Assembly (NCBI RefSeq): GCF_004134825.1
Contig: NZ_SDPN01000018.1
Span: 1-64,000, forward strand
Direction: 5' to 3'
Source: Agromyces albus
Lineage (GTDB): Bacteria; Actinomycetota; Actinomycetes; Actinomycetales; Microbacteriaceae
Length of the DNA: 64,000 bases
Below, piece by piece: positions 1 through 15,735 of this stretch (its first letter is position 1; every line of letters starts with the position of its first letter). The position numbers and the translations under genes were made by a program. Under the pieces are notes generated by a model that saw nothing but the letters and a program-made list of their open reading frames with translations, did no database searches and was not told the DNA's origin.

Positions 1-205
1 GATCGTCGACGACCCGGCCGCCGCCGCCGACCGCGCCCTCGAGCTCGCCGAGACGGGCGGCATCACGGCCGACGACGGCAGCCGAGTCGAACTCGCCCCC
101 GACTCGCTGTGCCTGCACGGCGACACCCCTGGGGCGGTCGCGATCGCCCGCGCTGTGCGCGCCGCGCTCGAAGGCGCCGGCATCGCGATCGAGGCGTTCG
201 CGTGA
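1..205 (+). CDS. pxpA: 5-oxoprolinase subunit A (LamB/YcsF family), C-terminal end only
   Basis: Only the last 67 residues are inside the window; the start lies upstream. The visible tail contains a conserved ending of the LamB/YcsF family, SLCLHGDTPGAVAIARAVR, followed by a short helix. PxpA works with PxpB and PxpC to open 5-oxoproline (pyroglutamate) to glutamate at the cost of ATP in the cytosol. The stop codon overlaps the GTG of the next gene (GTGA), and pxpB and pxpC follow in the standard order, which supports the identification more than the short fragment alone. Confidence 0.85.
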   Translation, partial: IVDDPAAAADRALELAETGGITADDGSRVELAPDSLCLHGDTPGAVAIARAVRAALEGAGIAIEAFA

Positions 206-834
206 GCCGCCGGCTGCTGCCGAGCGGCGACTCGGCCCTCCTCGTCGAGTGCGACAGCCTCGACGAGGTGCTCGCCCTGCACGACGCCCTCGCCGCAAGC
301 GACCAGCCCGGCGTCGTCGAGCTCGTGCCGGCCGCGCGCACGATCCTCGTCGCCGTCGATCCCGCAACGCTGCCCCTCGAATCGGCTGCGACGTGGGTGC
401 GGCGCATCCCGGCGGAGCCGGCCGTCCGTTCGGCCGGTCGTTCCGCCGACGGCGTCACGATCCGGGTGACCTACGACGGGCCCGACCTGCGCGCGACCGC
501 CTCGCTCCTCGGCGTCACGGCCGACGCCCTCGTCGAGCTGCACTCCTCGATCGAGTGGCGGGTCGCGTTCGGCGGCTTCGCTCCCGGCTTCGGCTATCTC
601 GTGAGCGACGACTGGCCCTTCGAGGTGCCCCGGCTCGACGCGCCGCGCACGCGCGTGCCGGCCGGATCGGTCGCGCTCGCCGGAGCGTTCGGCGGGGTCT
701 ACCCGAGGCAGAGCCCGGGCGGGTGGCGGCTCATCGGTCGCACCGGCGCCGAGCTGTGGAATCCCGAGTCGCAGCCCCCGGCGGTCCTCGTTCCGGGCCG
801 GCGCGTGCGGTTCGAGGCGGTCGGCGCCGGATGA
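202..834 (+). CDS. pxpB: 5-oxoprolinase subunit B (KipI family)
   Basis: A 210-residue cytosolic protein that with PxpC forms the carboxyltransferase-like half of the ATP-dependent 5-oxoprolinase. The family signature GGFAPGFGYL is present, followed by PRTRVPAGSVALAG and the SPGGWRLIGRT block near the C-terminus. The GTG at 202 overlaps the pxpA stop by four bases, giving VSRRLLPSGDSALLVE, the usual beginning of the family; a longer upstream reading frame is not needed. The stop overlaps the ATG of pxpC (ATGA), so the three genes are translationally coupled. In Bacillus the homologue KipI was first described as a kinase inhibitor, but beside pxpA the oxoprolinase role is the better reading. 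Confidence 0.9.
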   Translation: MSRRLLPSGDSALLVECDSLDEVLALHDALAASDQPGVVELVPAARTILVAVDPATLPLESAATWVRRIPAEPAVRSAGRSADGVTIRVTYDGPDLRATASLLGVTADALVELHSSIEWRVAFGGFAPGFGYLVSDDWPFEVPRLDAPRTRVPAGSVALAGAFGGVYPRQSPGGWRLIGRTGAELWNPESQPPAVLVPGRRVRFEAVGAG

Positions 835-1691
835 CCCGGCTGCGCGTCGAGCAGCCCGGCCCGCTCGCCCTCGTCGAGGACCTCGGGCGCCCCGGCCTCG
901 CCCATCTCGGCGTCGCCGGTTCGGGAGCGCTCGACCGCGGCGCCCTGCGGCTCGCCAACCGGCTCGTCGGCAATCCCGACGGGCTCGCCGCGCTCGAGCT
1001 CCTCGTCGGCGGCTTCCGGGCGCGCTTCGACGGTGAGGCGTGGTTCGCGGTGACGGGTGCGTGGGGCCCGGTGACGCTCGACGGCCGGCCGGTCGCGCCC
1101 TACACGGCGGCCAGGGCGACCGACGGCTCGGTGCTCGAGCTCGGCATGGCCGAACGCGGCATCCGGTACATGCTCGGCGTGCGCGGCGGCATCGAGGTTC
1201 CGCCGGTGCTCGGCTCGCGGTCGCGCGACACCCTCGCCGCGATCGGGCCCGACGCGGTCGAGGCAGGGCAGGTGCTCGCGATCGGGCCGGAGCCCGCGGC
1301 ATCCGTGCCCCTGCTCGACCAGGAGGCGGCCTTCCCGCCGCCTGATGGCCCGGTGACGATCGCCCTGCTCCCCGGACCCCGAGCCGAGTGGTTCACCGAT
1401 GCCGCGCTCGCCGCGCTCTTCGACTCCCCGTGGCGACTCTCGGAGCAGGCCGACCGCATCGGGGCGCGGCTCGTCGGCCCGCCGCTCGAGCGTCGCGTCC
1501 AGGGCGAGCTCGCGAGCGAGGCGACGGTGCCGGGCTCCATCCAGGTGGCCGGCGGCGGTGCCCCCACGGTCCTGCTCGCCGACCGGCCCGTGACCGGCGG
1601 CTACCCCGTCATCGCGATCGTCGCGCCGGGCTCGCTCGATGCGGTCGCGCAGCTCCGGCCCGGGCAGGAGCTGCGCTTCCGGCACGCGTGA
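831..1691 (+). CDS. pxpC: 5-oxoprolinase subunit C (KipA/biotin-dependent carboxyltransferase family)
   Basis: A 286-residue protein, the third subunit of 5-oxoprolinase. The N-terminus shows the family pattern EDLGRPGLAHLGVAGSGALDR and the block RLANRLVGNPDGLAALELL; later parts read GIRYMLGVRGG and GSIQVAGGGAPTVLLADRPVTGGYPVIA, both typical. The ATG at 831 overlaps the pxpB stop. Length agrees with the usual 280-310 residues. It ends convergently with the minus-strand gene at 1749, with a 57-bp gap in which no convincing terminator hairpin was seen. Confidence 0.9.
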   Translation: MTRLRVEQPGPLALVEDLGRPGLAHLGVAGSGALDRGALRLANRLVGNPDGLAALELLVGGFRARFDGEAWFAVTGAWGPVTLDGRPVAPYTAARATDGSVLELGMAERGIRYMLGVRGGIEVPPVLGSRSRDTLAAIGPDAVEAGQVLAIGPEPAASVPLLDQEAAFPPPDGPVTIALLPGPRAEWFTDAALAALFDSPWRLSEQADRIGARLVGPPLERRVQGELASEATVPGSIQVAGGGAPTVLLADRPVTGGYPVIAIVAPGSLDAVAQLRPGQELRFRHA

Positions 1692-1748
1692 GCGGCCGAA
1701 CACGCAGCAACGCGGCGCGCGAGTACGAGCGGGGGAGCGGATGCCCCG

Positions 1749-2618
1749 TCAGCCGCCGGGCTTCGAGAGGAACACCGATCTCGCGGGCGGCGGTGAGGGC
1801 ACCGCCGTGGCATCCGTCACCACCGGGGCGCCCGCGATGAAGCGGCGCAGCTCCTCGCCGTCGACGAGCTTCGCGGGGGCGGGATCGCTCGCGAGCCGCC
1901 GCGGCATCCCGCCGAACGGCAGCTCGTCGTGCGAGGCGTACATGACGACGTTGCCGAAGCGCCGGCCCTTCAGCATCGAGGTGTCGGCCGCGATCGCGAG
2001 GTGCCCGAACACGTGCGCGAGTGTCGCCGCCTGCGAGCGCGCGAACCCCAGGCCGGCGCCGTCGGCCACGTTCACGGCGAGGATGCCGCCGGGCGCGAGC
2101 CTCGGCGACACGAGGCCGTAGAACTCGGCGCTCGTCACGTGCGCTGGAGTGCGAGCGCCCGAGAAGATGTCGACGATCGCGATGTCGACGGCGCCGTCGA
2201 GACCCCCCGGCAGCTTCGCGAGCACCTCGCGGGCGTCGCCGTGCCGCACCCGCACCTGCGCCCCGCGGGGGAGCGGAAGGTGCTCGCGCACGAACTCGAC
2301 GAGGTCGCTCTCGAGCTCGACCACCTGCTGGCGCGAACCGGGCCGCGTCGCTGCCACGTAGCGCGGGAGCGTGAGGGCGCCGCCCCCGAGGTGCACCGCC
2401 GTGATCGGCTGCCCCTCGGGCCGCACGAGGTCGACGGCGTGACCGATGCGCCGCACGTATTCGAAGCCGAGCCAGTCGGGCCGGTCGAGCTCGACGTGCG
2501 ATTGCGGCGTGCCGTCGACGTAGAGCGTCCACGAGCCGGGCACCTGCCGGGACTCCTCGAGGCGCGCGAGATGCCCGCTCACGGCGAGGCGGCGTTCGAG
2601 GTCTGGCACGGATGCCAC
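1749..2618 (-). CDS. spermidine-synthase-like (SpeE-fold) protein, downstream copy
   Basis: About 289 residues with the class I SAM-dependent transferase fold used by polyamine aminopropyltransferases. The cofactor loop reads AVHLGGGALTLPRY, the acidic strand end is VVELESDLVEF, and the motif-4 region is AIVDIFSGARTP. The canonical GGGDG loop and polyamine-gripping residues of true spermidine synthases are not obvious, so the substrate is unknown. It is about as long as its upstream neighbour and shares long identical stretches with it (QSHV, FEYVRRIGH, LGGGALTLPRYVAATRPGS). The start is uncertain: GTG codons at 2660, 2618 and 2609 are all in frame; 2618 has a weak GGCGGG upstream, while 2660 would overlap the stop of the previous gene. 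Confidence 0.75.
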   Translation of the reverse strand: MASVPDLERRLAVSGHLARLEESRQVPGSWTLYVDGTPQSHVELDRPDWLGFEYVRRIGHAVDLVRPEGQPITAVHLGGGALTLPRYVAATRPGSRQQVVELESDLVEFVREHLPLPRGAQVRVRHGDAREVLAKLPGGLDGAVDIAIVDIFSGARTPAHVTSAEFYGLVSPRLAPGGILAVNVADGAGLGFARSQAATLAHVFGHLAIAADTSMLKGRRFGNVVMYASHDELPFGGMPRRLASDPAPAKLVDGEELRRFIAGAPVVTDATAVPSPPPARSVFLSKPGG

Positions 2619-2653
2619 GCTACCCGCCGCCGAGCTGGCGCCGTCGCCCGCGC

Positions 2654-3412
2654 TCAGCACGCGCCCCACAGCACGGTGTCGAGCCGGTGCCCCGTGAGGA
2701 CGGCCGCGGGGAACGGTCCTGCCTCGAGCAACCGCTCCTCGAGTCCGGCGGGGAGGCCTCCGAGCGCGGCGACGAGGATCGCGTTGCCCTCCTCCGCGCC
2801 CGACAGCACCGCCGGGTCGCCGGCGACGAGGAGCTCTGCCCTGGGGTCGGCGCGGGCAATGGCGCGAGCCTGCGCCCGAAGCCGTGCGAGGCCGGGGGCG
2901 TCGGCGACGTTCACGATGACGAGTCCCGACGGCGCCAGGATGGCGAGGCATCCGGCCATGAACGACGGCTCGTCGACGAACGCGGGTGCCTCGAGCCGGG
3001 CGTAGAGATCGACCACGACGACATCGGCCGGTGGCCGCTGCGTGAGCGGACCGAGCACGTCGCGCGCATCCGCGATGACGATCTCGATGCCGGAATCGAC
3101 TGGAAGAGGGAGCCGGTCGAGCACGATCGCCATGACCTCGGCGTCGTGGTCGACCACGAGCTGTGTGGAGCCCGGCCGGGTCGCGGCGACGTAGCGGGGG
3201 AGCGTCAGCGCGCCGCCGCCGAGGTGCACCGCCGAGATCGGCTCCCGTGCCGGCCGCATGGCGTCGAGCACGTGTCCGATGCGCCGGACGTACTCGAAGA
3301 AGAGGCGCGTCGGATCCACGGGGTCGACGTGCGACTGCGCCGTGCCGTCGACGAGCAGCGTGAGGCCCGACGGCGTGAACACGTCGGTCTCGAACTCGAT
3401 GCGCTCGGCCAT
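2654..3412 (-). CDS. spermidine-synthase-like (SpeE-fold) protein, upstream copy
   Basis: A 252-residue relative of the gene that follows it at 2618, in the same direction and separated by about 35 bp. It has the same TAQSHVDPVDPTRLFFEYVRRIGH and HLGGGALTLPRY blocks, and ADVVVVDLYARLEAPAFVDE where family members place the active-site strand. The start is ATG at 3412 (MAERIEFETDVF); the longer open frame to 3586 runs into the rpoB promoter region and is unlikely. The two genes look like a tandem duplication followed by divergence. The assignment to the fold is firm; aminopropyltransferase activity is not shown, and a methyltransferase role is possible. Confidence 0.75.
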   Translation of the reverse strand: MAERIEFETDVFTPSGLTLLVDGTAQSHVDPVDPTRLFFEYVRRIGHVLDAMRPAREPISAVHLGGGALTLPRYVAATRPGSTQLVVDHDAEVMAIVLDRLPLPVDSGIEIVIADARDVLGPLTQRPPADVVVVDLYARLEAPAFVDEPSFMAGCLAILAPSGLVIVNVADAPGLARLRAQARAIARADPRAELLVAGDPAVLSGAEEGNAILVAALGGLPAGLEERLLEAGPFPAAVLTGHRLDTVLWGAC

Positions 3413-3763
3413 GCATGCATCGTGGCACGACGCCCGGCGATCGGCGTCGCCGGTGCTGCGGATGCCACGGCCGCGTCGTCGTCCATCGGCCGCGGCCCCC
3501 GAAAACGCCCCGCACGAGCCCTCATTCGGGGGGTGAAGCTGGGTTATACCCGAGTTTTGCGAAGAGGTCAAGATTCGACTGGACACGGGGCCGGGATCGA
3601 CATATAGTTAACCTTTGCGCTCCCAGACCCACCATGCCTTCATATTGCGGTCGGCTTTGCGTGCCGGGGTTATGAACCTCGAGCATTCGCATACGTCTGA
3701 GGGGTACCACTCTCCGCTACCGACAGTGAACCGGCCCGACGGGGTCGATGGAGGTTAATTCAC
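3413..3763. other. intergenic region between speE-like gene and rpoB
   Basis: About 350 bp without a gene. The left part (3413-3540) is GC-rich and should hold the promoter of the minus-strand pair, though no clear hexamers were seen. From about 3540 the composition turns markedly AT-richer; this stretch holds the rpoB promoter (3580-3608) and a leader of about 150 nt. No long hairpin or ribosomal-protein leader structure was recognised in the leader. Confidence 0.6.
3580..3608 (+). promoter_or_regulatory. rpoB-rpoC housekeeping promoter
   Basis: TGGACA (3580-3585), a 17-bp spacer and TATAGT (3603-3608) give five of six matches at each hexamer of a principal-sigma promoter. The start of transcription would fall near 3615, about 150 nt before the TTG of rpoB. 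It is the best match to consensus seen in this gap. Confidence 0.75.
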
Positions 3764-7255
<3,492 letters not shown>

Positions 7256-7296
7256 ACCCGGCCAGAACGACGACTGAGACTTTTCTAGGAGAGAAA

Positions 7297-11193
<3,897 letters not shown>

Positions 11194-11207
11194 TCACCGA
11201 AACGACT

Positions 11208-11237
11208 GAAGGGCCCCGGAGCGATCCGGGGCCCTTC
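11208..11237 (+). terminator. rpoBC terminator
   Basis: A perfect 13-bp inverted repeat, GAAGGGCCCCGGA, closes on the tetraloop GCGA just after the rpoC stop. There is no T-run, as is common in high-GC actinobacteria. The symmetrical stem probably also stops the convergent esterase transcript coming from the right. Confidence 0.85.
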
Positions 11238-11270
11238 GGCGTTCTCGCGGCGGAGTGCCGCGGCATCCGC

Positions 11271-12284
11271 TCAGGCGACGCGCGGCGGCATCCGCTCAGG
11301 CTTGCGTTCCTCGAGCACCGCTGCGCGCGCAGCGAGCCACTCGGCCTGGCGCTGCCACTGCACGCCCTGCCCGCCCTCGTGCTCGTTGAACTCGTACTCG
11401 ACGATGTCAGCGTGGGCAGCGTAGTGGTTGCGGGCGGCGTAGACGGTCGAGGGCGGGCACACCGGGTCCATGAGCCCGACCGAGAACAGGGCGGGCGCTG
11501 TCGCGCGCTTCGCGAAGTTGACGCCGTCGAAGTACGAGAGCGTGCGGAACGCCGTCGCCGCGGCGCCGCGATGCACCGAGAGGAAGCGCACGATCTCCTC
11601 GTACGGGTCGCTGCCGGTGAGGCCGACGGCTCGCTCGAAGTGGCAGAGGAAGGGAACGTCGGGCATCGCCGCGACGAGTCCTTCCGAGAGCCCGGCCGCC
11701 GCCAGGGTGATGCCGCCGCCCTGGCTGCCGCCGCACACCGCCACCCGGCTCGCGTCGACCTGCGCGAGTGAACGCACTGCGTCGATGGCGAGCACGGCGT
11801 CGGTGAAGACGCGGCGGTAGTAGTAGTCGTGGGGATCGGCGATGCCGCGAGTCATGAAGCCGGGCACCGATGCACCGGAGCCGTGCGGATCGGGCGTGCC
11901 GCCGCCCGAGCCCCACACGCTGCCCTGGCCGCGGGTGTCCATGATGAAGTGCGCGTATCCGGATGCCGCCCACGCGAGCCGCTCGTGCGGCAGGCCGCGC
12001 CCGCCACCGTAGCCGACGTACTCGACGATCGCCGGGAGCGGCCCGGTTGCCCCTGTCGGCAGCACGAGCCACGCGAGCACCGGCTCTCCGCCGAATCCGC
12101 TGAACGTGACGTCGTAGACCTCGAACGACGAGAGCGGCGAGTCGATCGGTGTGAGCCTGGGCGGCGCGGCGAGCGACCGGGCCTCGCGCAGCGTCGTCGA
12201 CCAGAACTCGTCGAAGTCCTCGGGTTCGGTGACCGAGGGCCGCAGATGGCGGAACTCCTCGATCGGGGCGTCAATGCGGGGCAC
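11271..12284 (-). CDS. acetyl-xylan esterase / cephalosporin-C deacetylase family (AXE1) hydrolase
   Basis: A 337-residue alpha/beta-hydrolase without a signal peptide, so probably cytosolic. The triad is readable: Ser187 in CGGSQGGG, Asp273 in GLMDPVCPPST and His302 in NEHEGGQG, all in AXE1 positions, together with the oxyanion block YVGYGGGRG and the RGQGS motif. The family removes acetyl groups from xylo-oligosaccharides and also from cephalosporin C. The GTG at 12284 is chosen because GGAAGG lies about 10 nt upstream; the longer frame to 12407 has low-complexity sequence. It stands alone, convergent with rpoC. No sugar-uptake neighbour points to a substrate. Confidence 0.88.
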   Translation of the reverse strand: MPRIDAPIEEFRHLRPSVTEPEDFDEFWSTTLREARSLAAPPRLTPIDSPLSSFEVYDVTFSGFGGEPVLAWLVLPTGATGPLPAIVEYVGYGGGRGLPHERLAWAASGYAHFIMDTRGQGSVWGSGGGTPDPHGSGASVPGFMTRGIADPHDYYYRRVFTDAVLAIDAVRSLAQVDASRVAVCGGSQGGGITLAAAGLSEGLVAAMPDVPFLCHFERAVGLTGSDPYEEIVRFLSVHRGAAATAFRTLSYFDGVNFAKRATAPALFSVGLMDPVCPPSTVYAARNHYAAHADIVEYEFNEHEGGQGVQWQRQAEWLAARAAVLEERKPERMPPRVA

Positions 12285-12465
12285 GGTGGGTGGTCCTTCC
12301 GTCGATCGGCTGCGGTGGCGATTTCGAAGGCCCAGCGTATCGGACCAACGGCGAGGCACGTTGCGCGGGTCGAGCAGCGACCGGTGCGCGCCTTGATGAC
12401 TCGGCACCCATCGGGGCGATACGCTCTGCGCACAGCTTCATGCGGCCCGAATCGAAGGACACGCG

Positions 12466-13188
12466 ATGACCCAGTCCGTACCGCCCGAACCGCCGGCTCA
12501 AGAGCGACCGATCACGCGCAGGCCGCTGTTCTGGCTGATCATCGCCATCGTGCTGCTGCTCCTCGTGATCGCGATCCTCGTCGGCATGGCGATGGGGTCG
12601 ACGAATGACCCCGACCCGACGGCACCGCCGTCGGGGCCCCCGACTCCGACGAGCAGTCCCACACCGACCAGCAGCCCGACACCGAGCGACGGGCCGACTC
12701 CGAGTGACGAGGCCACGCCGACGCCCGCCGGAGCACAGATCCCCTCGGACTGCGCCGATATCTACACGCGCGACCTGACCGCCGAGTTCGATGGACTCGT
12801 CCTCAATCCGGCGTGGACGCTCGAACCCGGGAGCGGTGTGCGGCGCGGCTCGAAGGATGAAGTCGCCGTCGCGCTGCTCGAATCGACGGCCGAGCTCACC
12901 TGCAGCTGGGCGAACCCGCGAGGCGGCTCGGACCGCGGACTCACGACGGATGTCGCACGAGTCGATCCTGACGAGGCCGCCGGCACGCTCGAGCACTTCG
13001 CCTCCGCGGGGTTCACGTGCTACGAGGAGCTGGAGGGCACCCGATGCGTGATCGAGTCCGCCCCGAGTCCTGACGGGAAATCAGGGGAATCCCACTTCAT
13101 CAGGGACGGCGTCTGGATCGCAACGTGGTGGGTCAACGCCGGCCCCGACGGCTATACGCACGACATCGTCGCGGCGCTCTTCGGCTGA
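12466..13188 (+). CDS. membrane-anchored protein with Pro/Thr-rich stalk, unknown function
   Basis: 240 residues. A short cytosolic N-terminus (about 24 residues, Pro-rich) is followed by one strong membrane helix (LFWLIIAIVLLLLVIAILVGM). After it come a low-complexity stalk of repeated TPTSSPTPTSSPTPSDG type and an extracellular domain of about 140 residues with Cys residues in DCADIY, LTCSWANPRGG, TCYEELEGTRC. ATG 12466 follows GAAGGA by 6 nt. The family is not recognised. It is the leftmost gene of a group of membrane and exported proteins that leads into the EssC-type ATPase, so a structural role in the type VII machine is possible but only inferred. Confidence 0.6.
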   Translation: MTQSVPPEPPAQERPITRRPLFWLIIAIVLLLLVIAILVGMAMGSTNDPDPTAPPSGPPTPTSSPTPTSSPTPSDGPTPSDEATPTPAGAQIPSDCADIYTRDLTAEFDGLVLNPAWTLEPGSGVRRGSKDEVAVALLESTAELTCSWANPRGGSDRGLTTDVARVDPDEAAGTLEHFASAGFTCYEELEGTRCVIESAPSPDGKSGESHFIRDGVWIATWWVNAGPDGYTHDIVAALFG

Positions 13189-13301
13189 TCCACGCCCCAC
13201 ACGGCCTCGCGTCATGCGGCGCGGGCTGCCGGCTCCCGGCGCGGCTCGTTGGTACAGTGGCCGCACCGCGGGCGCGCAGTGCGCCCGGAAGGAGCGCGAT
13301 C

Positions 13302-14252
13302 ATGAGCAGCACGACTCCCGGAACAGAGCCGGGCGACGCAGAGCGGCCGGTCGACGACACCGCCCCAGACGTCGAGCCCGTATCCGACCCCGGCGCCCCG
13401 ACCCCGGCGTCCGTGGACACGGGCGACGGGCCCGATGCAACGGCTCGCCTCGATGCGGCCGTCGAGCGCGCGAAAGCGGAGGCTGCGGCATCCGGTTCGC
13501 CCGCCACCGATGCGACCGATGACGATGCGACGGATGCCGATGCGTACGCCGAGCCCGTCGCCGCCGATGCCGTGCGTCGCGAGACGTACGTTCCGTCAGC
13601 GACCATGACGCCCGGCGCCGCGGCCGGCGCCGCGACGCTCGCCGAGGAACCGGCCGTTGCGCCCGCTGCGTCGCAGCCCGCCGGTCCGCAGACCATCTAC
13701 GTGCAAGCGCCGACTCCGCCGAAGCGACGCGGCAATCGCGGCTTCGGCGTGTTCGTCGCCCTGATCGGCGCCGTCGTATTCGCAGTGCTCTACGCGGGTG
13801 TCGCCTACCTCCTCGTCACGTGGTACGGGGCGGGCCGTACCGACGGCGTCGGGGTCTTCACGGAGTTCCTCGCGCGCCCGGTCTTCTGGGTGCCGGTGGC
13901 CGCGTTCTTCATCGGATTCGCCCTGCTCGCCGCGATCGTGAACCGGGGGGCGTGGTGGTACTACGCGGTCTTCGGGCTGCTCGTCGGCGTGCTCGTGTAC
14001 TTCTCCTATATCGGAGGCTCACTGCTCACGGTCGAGGCGTGGACCCTCACCGCCGACGAGGCGGGCCGGTTCATCGCAGAGCGCTGGCTCGACCCCTTCG
14101 CGCTCGCGGCCTTCATCATCGCCCGTGAGATCCCCGTCTGGTTCGGCGGCTGGCTCGCCGCGCGCGGCCGCACGGTCACCGAACGCAACAGGGTCGCCCG
14201 CGAGGCGTACGACCGCGAGCTCGCGGCGGGACCGCAGCCGCAGCGCCGCTGA
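13302..14252 (+). CDS. multi-pass membrane protein with acidic disordered N-terminus, unknown function
   Basis: 316 residues. The first 115 or so are low complexity and rich in Asp, Ala, Thr and Pro, followed by PPKRRGNRGFG at the membrane face. There are then four probable helices (GVFVALIGAVVFAVLYAGVA, PVFWVPVAAFFIGFALLAA, WWYYAVFGLLVGVLVYFSYI, and a C-terminal hydrophobic stretch around PFALAAFIIAREIPVW). The ATG at 13302 has GGAAGGAG 7 nt upstream; the longer frame to 13125 overlaps the previous gene. Family not recognised. Its position before the type VII ATPase makes it a candidate membrane partner. Confidence 0.65.
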   Translation: MSSTTPGTEPGDAERPVDDTAPDVEPVSDPGAPTPASVDTGDGPDATARLDAAVERAKAEAAASGSPATDATDDDATDADAYAEPVAADAVRRETYVPSATMTPGAAAGAATLAEEPAVAPAASQPAGPQTIYVQAPTPPKRRGNRGFGVFVALIGAVVFAVLYAGVAYLLVTWYGAGRTDGVGVFTEFLARPVFWVPVAAFFIGFALLAAIVNRGAWWYYAVFGLLVGVLVYFSYIGGSLLTVEAWTLTADEAGRFIAERWLDPFALAAFIIAREIPVWFGGWLAARGRTVTERNRVAREAYDRELAAGPQPQRR

Positions 14253-14268
14253 GCCTGAGTCGTCAGGC
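14253..14268. terminator. small hairpin between convergent genes
   Basis: GCCTGA, loop GTCG, TCAGGC sits directly after the stop codon of the membrane protein and before the convergent lipoprotein gene. With only six base pairs it is a weak candidate for a bidirectional terminator. Confidence 0.35.
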
Positions 14269-14306
14269 CTCGAGTACGAGGGCGGCGACCGTCGACCCGC
14301 CTCGGC

Positions 14307-15071
14307 TCACGACGCGCAGTCCACGGCCGGGTCGATCGGTGCGGACACGTCGACCGGTTCACCCCATGCCGTGAAGGCGAAGTTGCCGTCGCCCGTGCCG
14401 TCGCCGGCCGTGAACGTCACCGGCAGCGGCGGGCCGGATCGTTGAACGGCCATGGAACCGACCGGCCCGTCGGATGCCCCGACGGTGACGGAGACCGTCG
14501 GCTCCTCGCCGGCCGGCGGCGTGACGGTGAGCGATTCGCTCGACTCGAGCAGTGCGGCGACGAGATTCGCCGGCCGCAGCAGCGGCGCCCACTCCGCGAG
14601 GAACGTCTCCTCGCCGATCGAGCACACGAAGCCCTGTTCGACCTCCACGAGCCCGGTGTGCGCAGCGTACGCGGCGTTGCCGCGAACGTAGGTGCGTCCG
14701 TCGACGAGCACGGCCTCGAACGCGACGTCGCCCGCGCTGATCCGCGCGATCGCCTCCCCGGGGCGCCCGGTGAAGTCGACGGCGAGCGTACGCCCGGGGG
14801 CTGGCTCCGTGTCTGGGGTGCCGAGCGTGAGCTCGGTGAAGGTGCCGGTGTAGTGCACCGAACCGGCCGCGTGAGCTGCCGCGACGACCTCATCGGCGAC
14901 CGCGGCTCCGCTGAGCAGCCAGAGGCCGTTGCCGGGGGTCGCGGCCGCGTCGAATGCCTTGAGGTCGACGCCGGCCGCCGGCGGCGGGTCGGCCGATGCG
15001 CCGCTGCACGCAGCCAGCGGAAGGACGCCGAAGGCGACGAGGACCGCGACGGCCGGATGCCGCATCCGCAT
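14307..15071 (-). CDS. lipoprotein, possibly LppX/LprAFG-like
   Basis: 254 residues with a lipoprotein signal: MRMRHPAVAVLVAFGVLPLAAC, the lipobox LAAC placing the lipidated Cys near residue 22. The mature part has beta-rich stretches such as GSVHYTGTFTELTLG, GEAIARISAGDVAFEAVLVDGRTYVRG and a Cys-containing segment VCSIGEETFLAEW, which recall the lipid-binding LppX/LprG type of fold. That resemblance is an inference from pattern only. ATG 15071 overlaps the stop of the upstream minus-strand gene (TGATG), so the two are coupled. It lies inside the type VII island and may serve at the cell surface. Confidence 0.65.
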   Translation of the reverse strand: MRMRHPAVAVLVAFGVLPLAACSGASADPPPAAGVDLKAFDAAATPGNGLWLLSGAAVADEVVAAAHAAGSVHYTGTFTELTLGTPDTEPAPGRTLAVDFTGRPGEAIARISAGDVAFEAVLVDGRTYVRGNAAYAAHTGLVEVEQGFVCSIGEETFLAEWAPLLRPANLVAALLESSESLTVTPPAGEEPTVSVTVGASDGPVGSMAVQRSGPPLPVTFTAGDGTGDGNFAFTAWGEPVDVSAPIDPAVDCAS

Positions 15072-15625
15072 CACTCGGCCATGTCGGCGACGCACGTGCT
15101 CTGTCCGCGCTGCCCGTCGAGGGTGGACGCGTCGAGTGAGACGTCGTCGCCGATCGACGCCGGACGCACGACGAAGCACGTGTCGTCGTCGTAGAGGCCC
15201 GCGGCAGCGGGGATCCATGCCTCGGTGCCGCGCACGAGCTGGCTGAGATCGACGATCTCGCCGTCGCCGTGCACCGCGAACAGCGCGTACGCCGCGTCGG
15301 GTCCGCTCCAGTCGAGGTGCGCGTTGCCGGCGTCGTCGCTCACGGTCACGCCGCTCACGCGCACGGAGTCGTCGGTGAGCGCGGAGACGATGAACCACGC
15401 CGCGGCGCCGAGCAGCGCGAGCACGGTGAGACTCATCGAGACGATGAACGCCGGATGCAGCCACCACTTGCGCTCGCGCACCGGAGCCTCGGCGAGCTCT
15501 GGAAGCACCGAGCCGGTCGTCCCGAGCGGCCGCGCCGCGACCGCGGTGTCGAGGCGGGTCTGCCCGGGTGCCGCACCGAGCATCGTCTTGGCCGCTGTCG
15601 TCTGCGGTCGCAGGCTGTCGGACAT
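15071..15625 (-). CDS. single-helix membrane protein, unknown function
   Basis: 184 residues: a cytosolic segment of about 55 residues, one membrane helix (PAFIVSMSLTVLALLGAAAWFIVSAL) and an exported domain with one pair of Cys (DDTCFVVRP, QSTCVADMAE) that could form a disulphide. The ATG at 15625 is preceded by GGGGAG. Transcribed with the lipoprotein that follows and divergent from the exported protein at 15736, with a 110-bp shared promoter region. No family recognised; the topology, a bitopic protein beside an EssC-type gene, is reminiscent of accessory membrane subunits of type VII machines. Confidence 0.6.
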   Translation of the reverse strand: MSDSLRPQTTAAKTMLGAAPGQTRLDTAVAARPLGTTGSVLPELAEAPVRERKWWLHPAFIVSMSLTVLALLGAAAWFIVSALTDDSVRVSGVTVSDDAGNAHLDWSGPDAAYALFAVHGDGEIVDLSQLVRGTEAWIPAAAGLYDDDTCFVVRPASIGDDVSLDASTLDGQRGQSTCVADMAE

Positions 15626-15735
15626 CGCTCCCCTTCGTCGACCTGGCAAGCGGCCGGGCTCGTCGGCCGGCGCCGACCGCGTACCATGCTATATCGGGCG
15701 CTCAGTCGCTCGACGAGCGCGACGACGGGAGAACG

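Noticed and set aside
249-830. Frame extending pxpC upstream by almost 200 codons
   Set aside because: The extension is Arg/Ala low-complexity sequence antiphased with pxpB; the ATG at 831 is in the normal family position.
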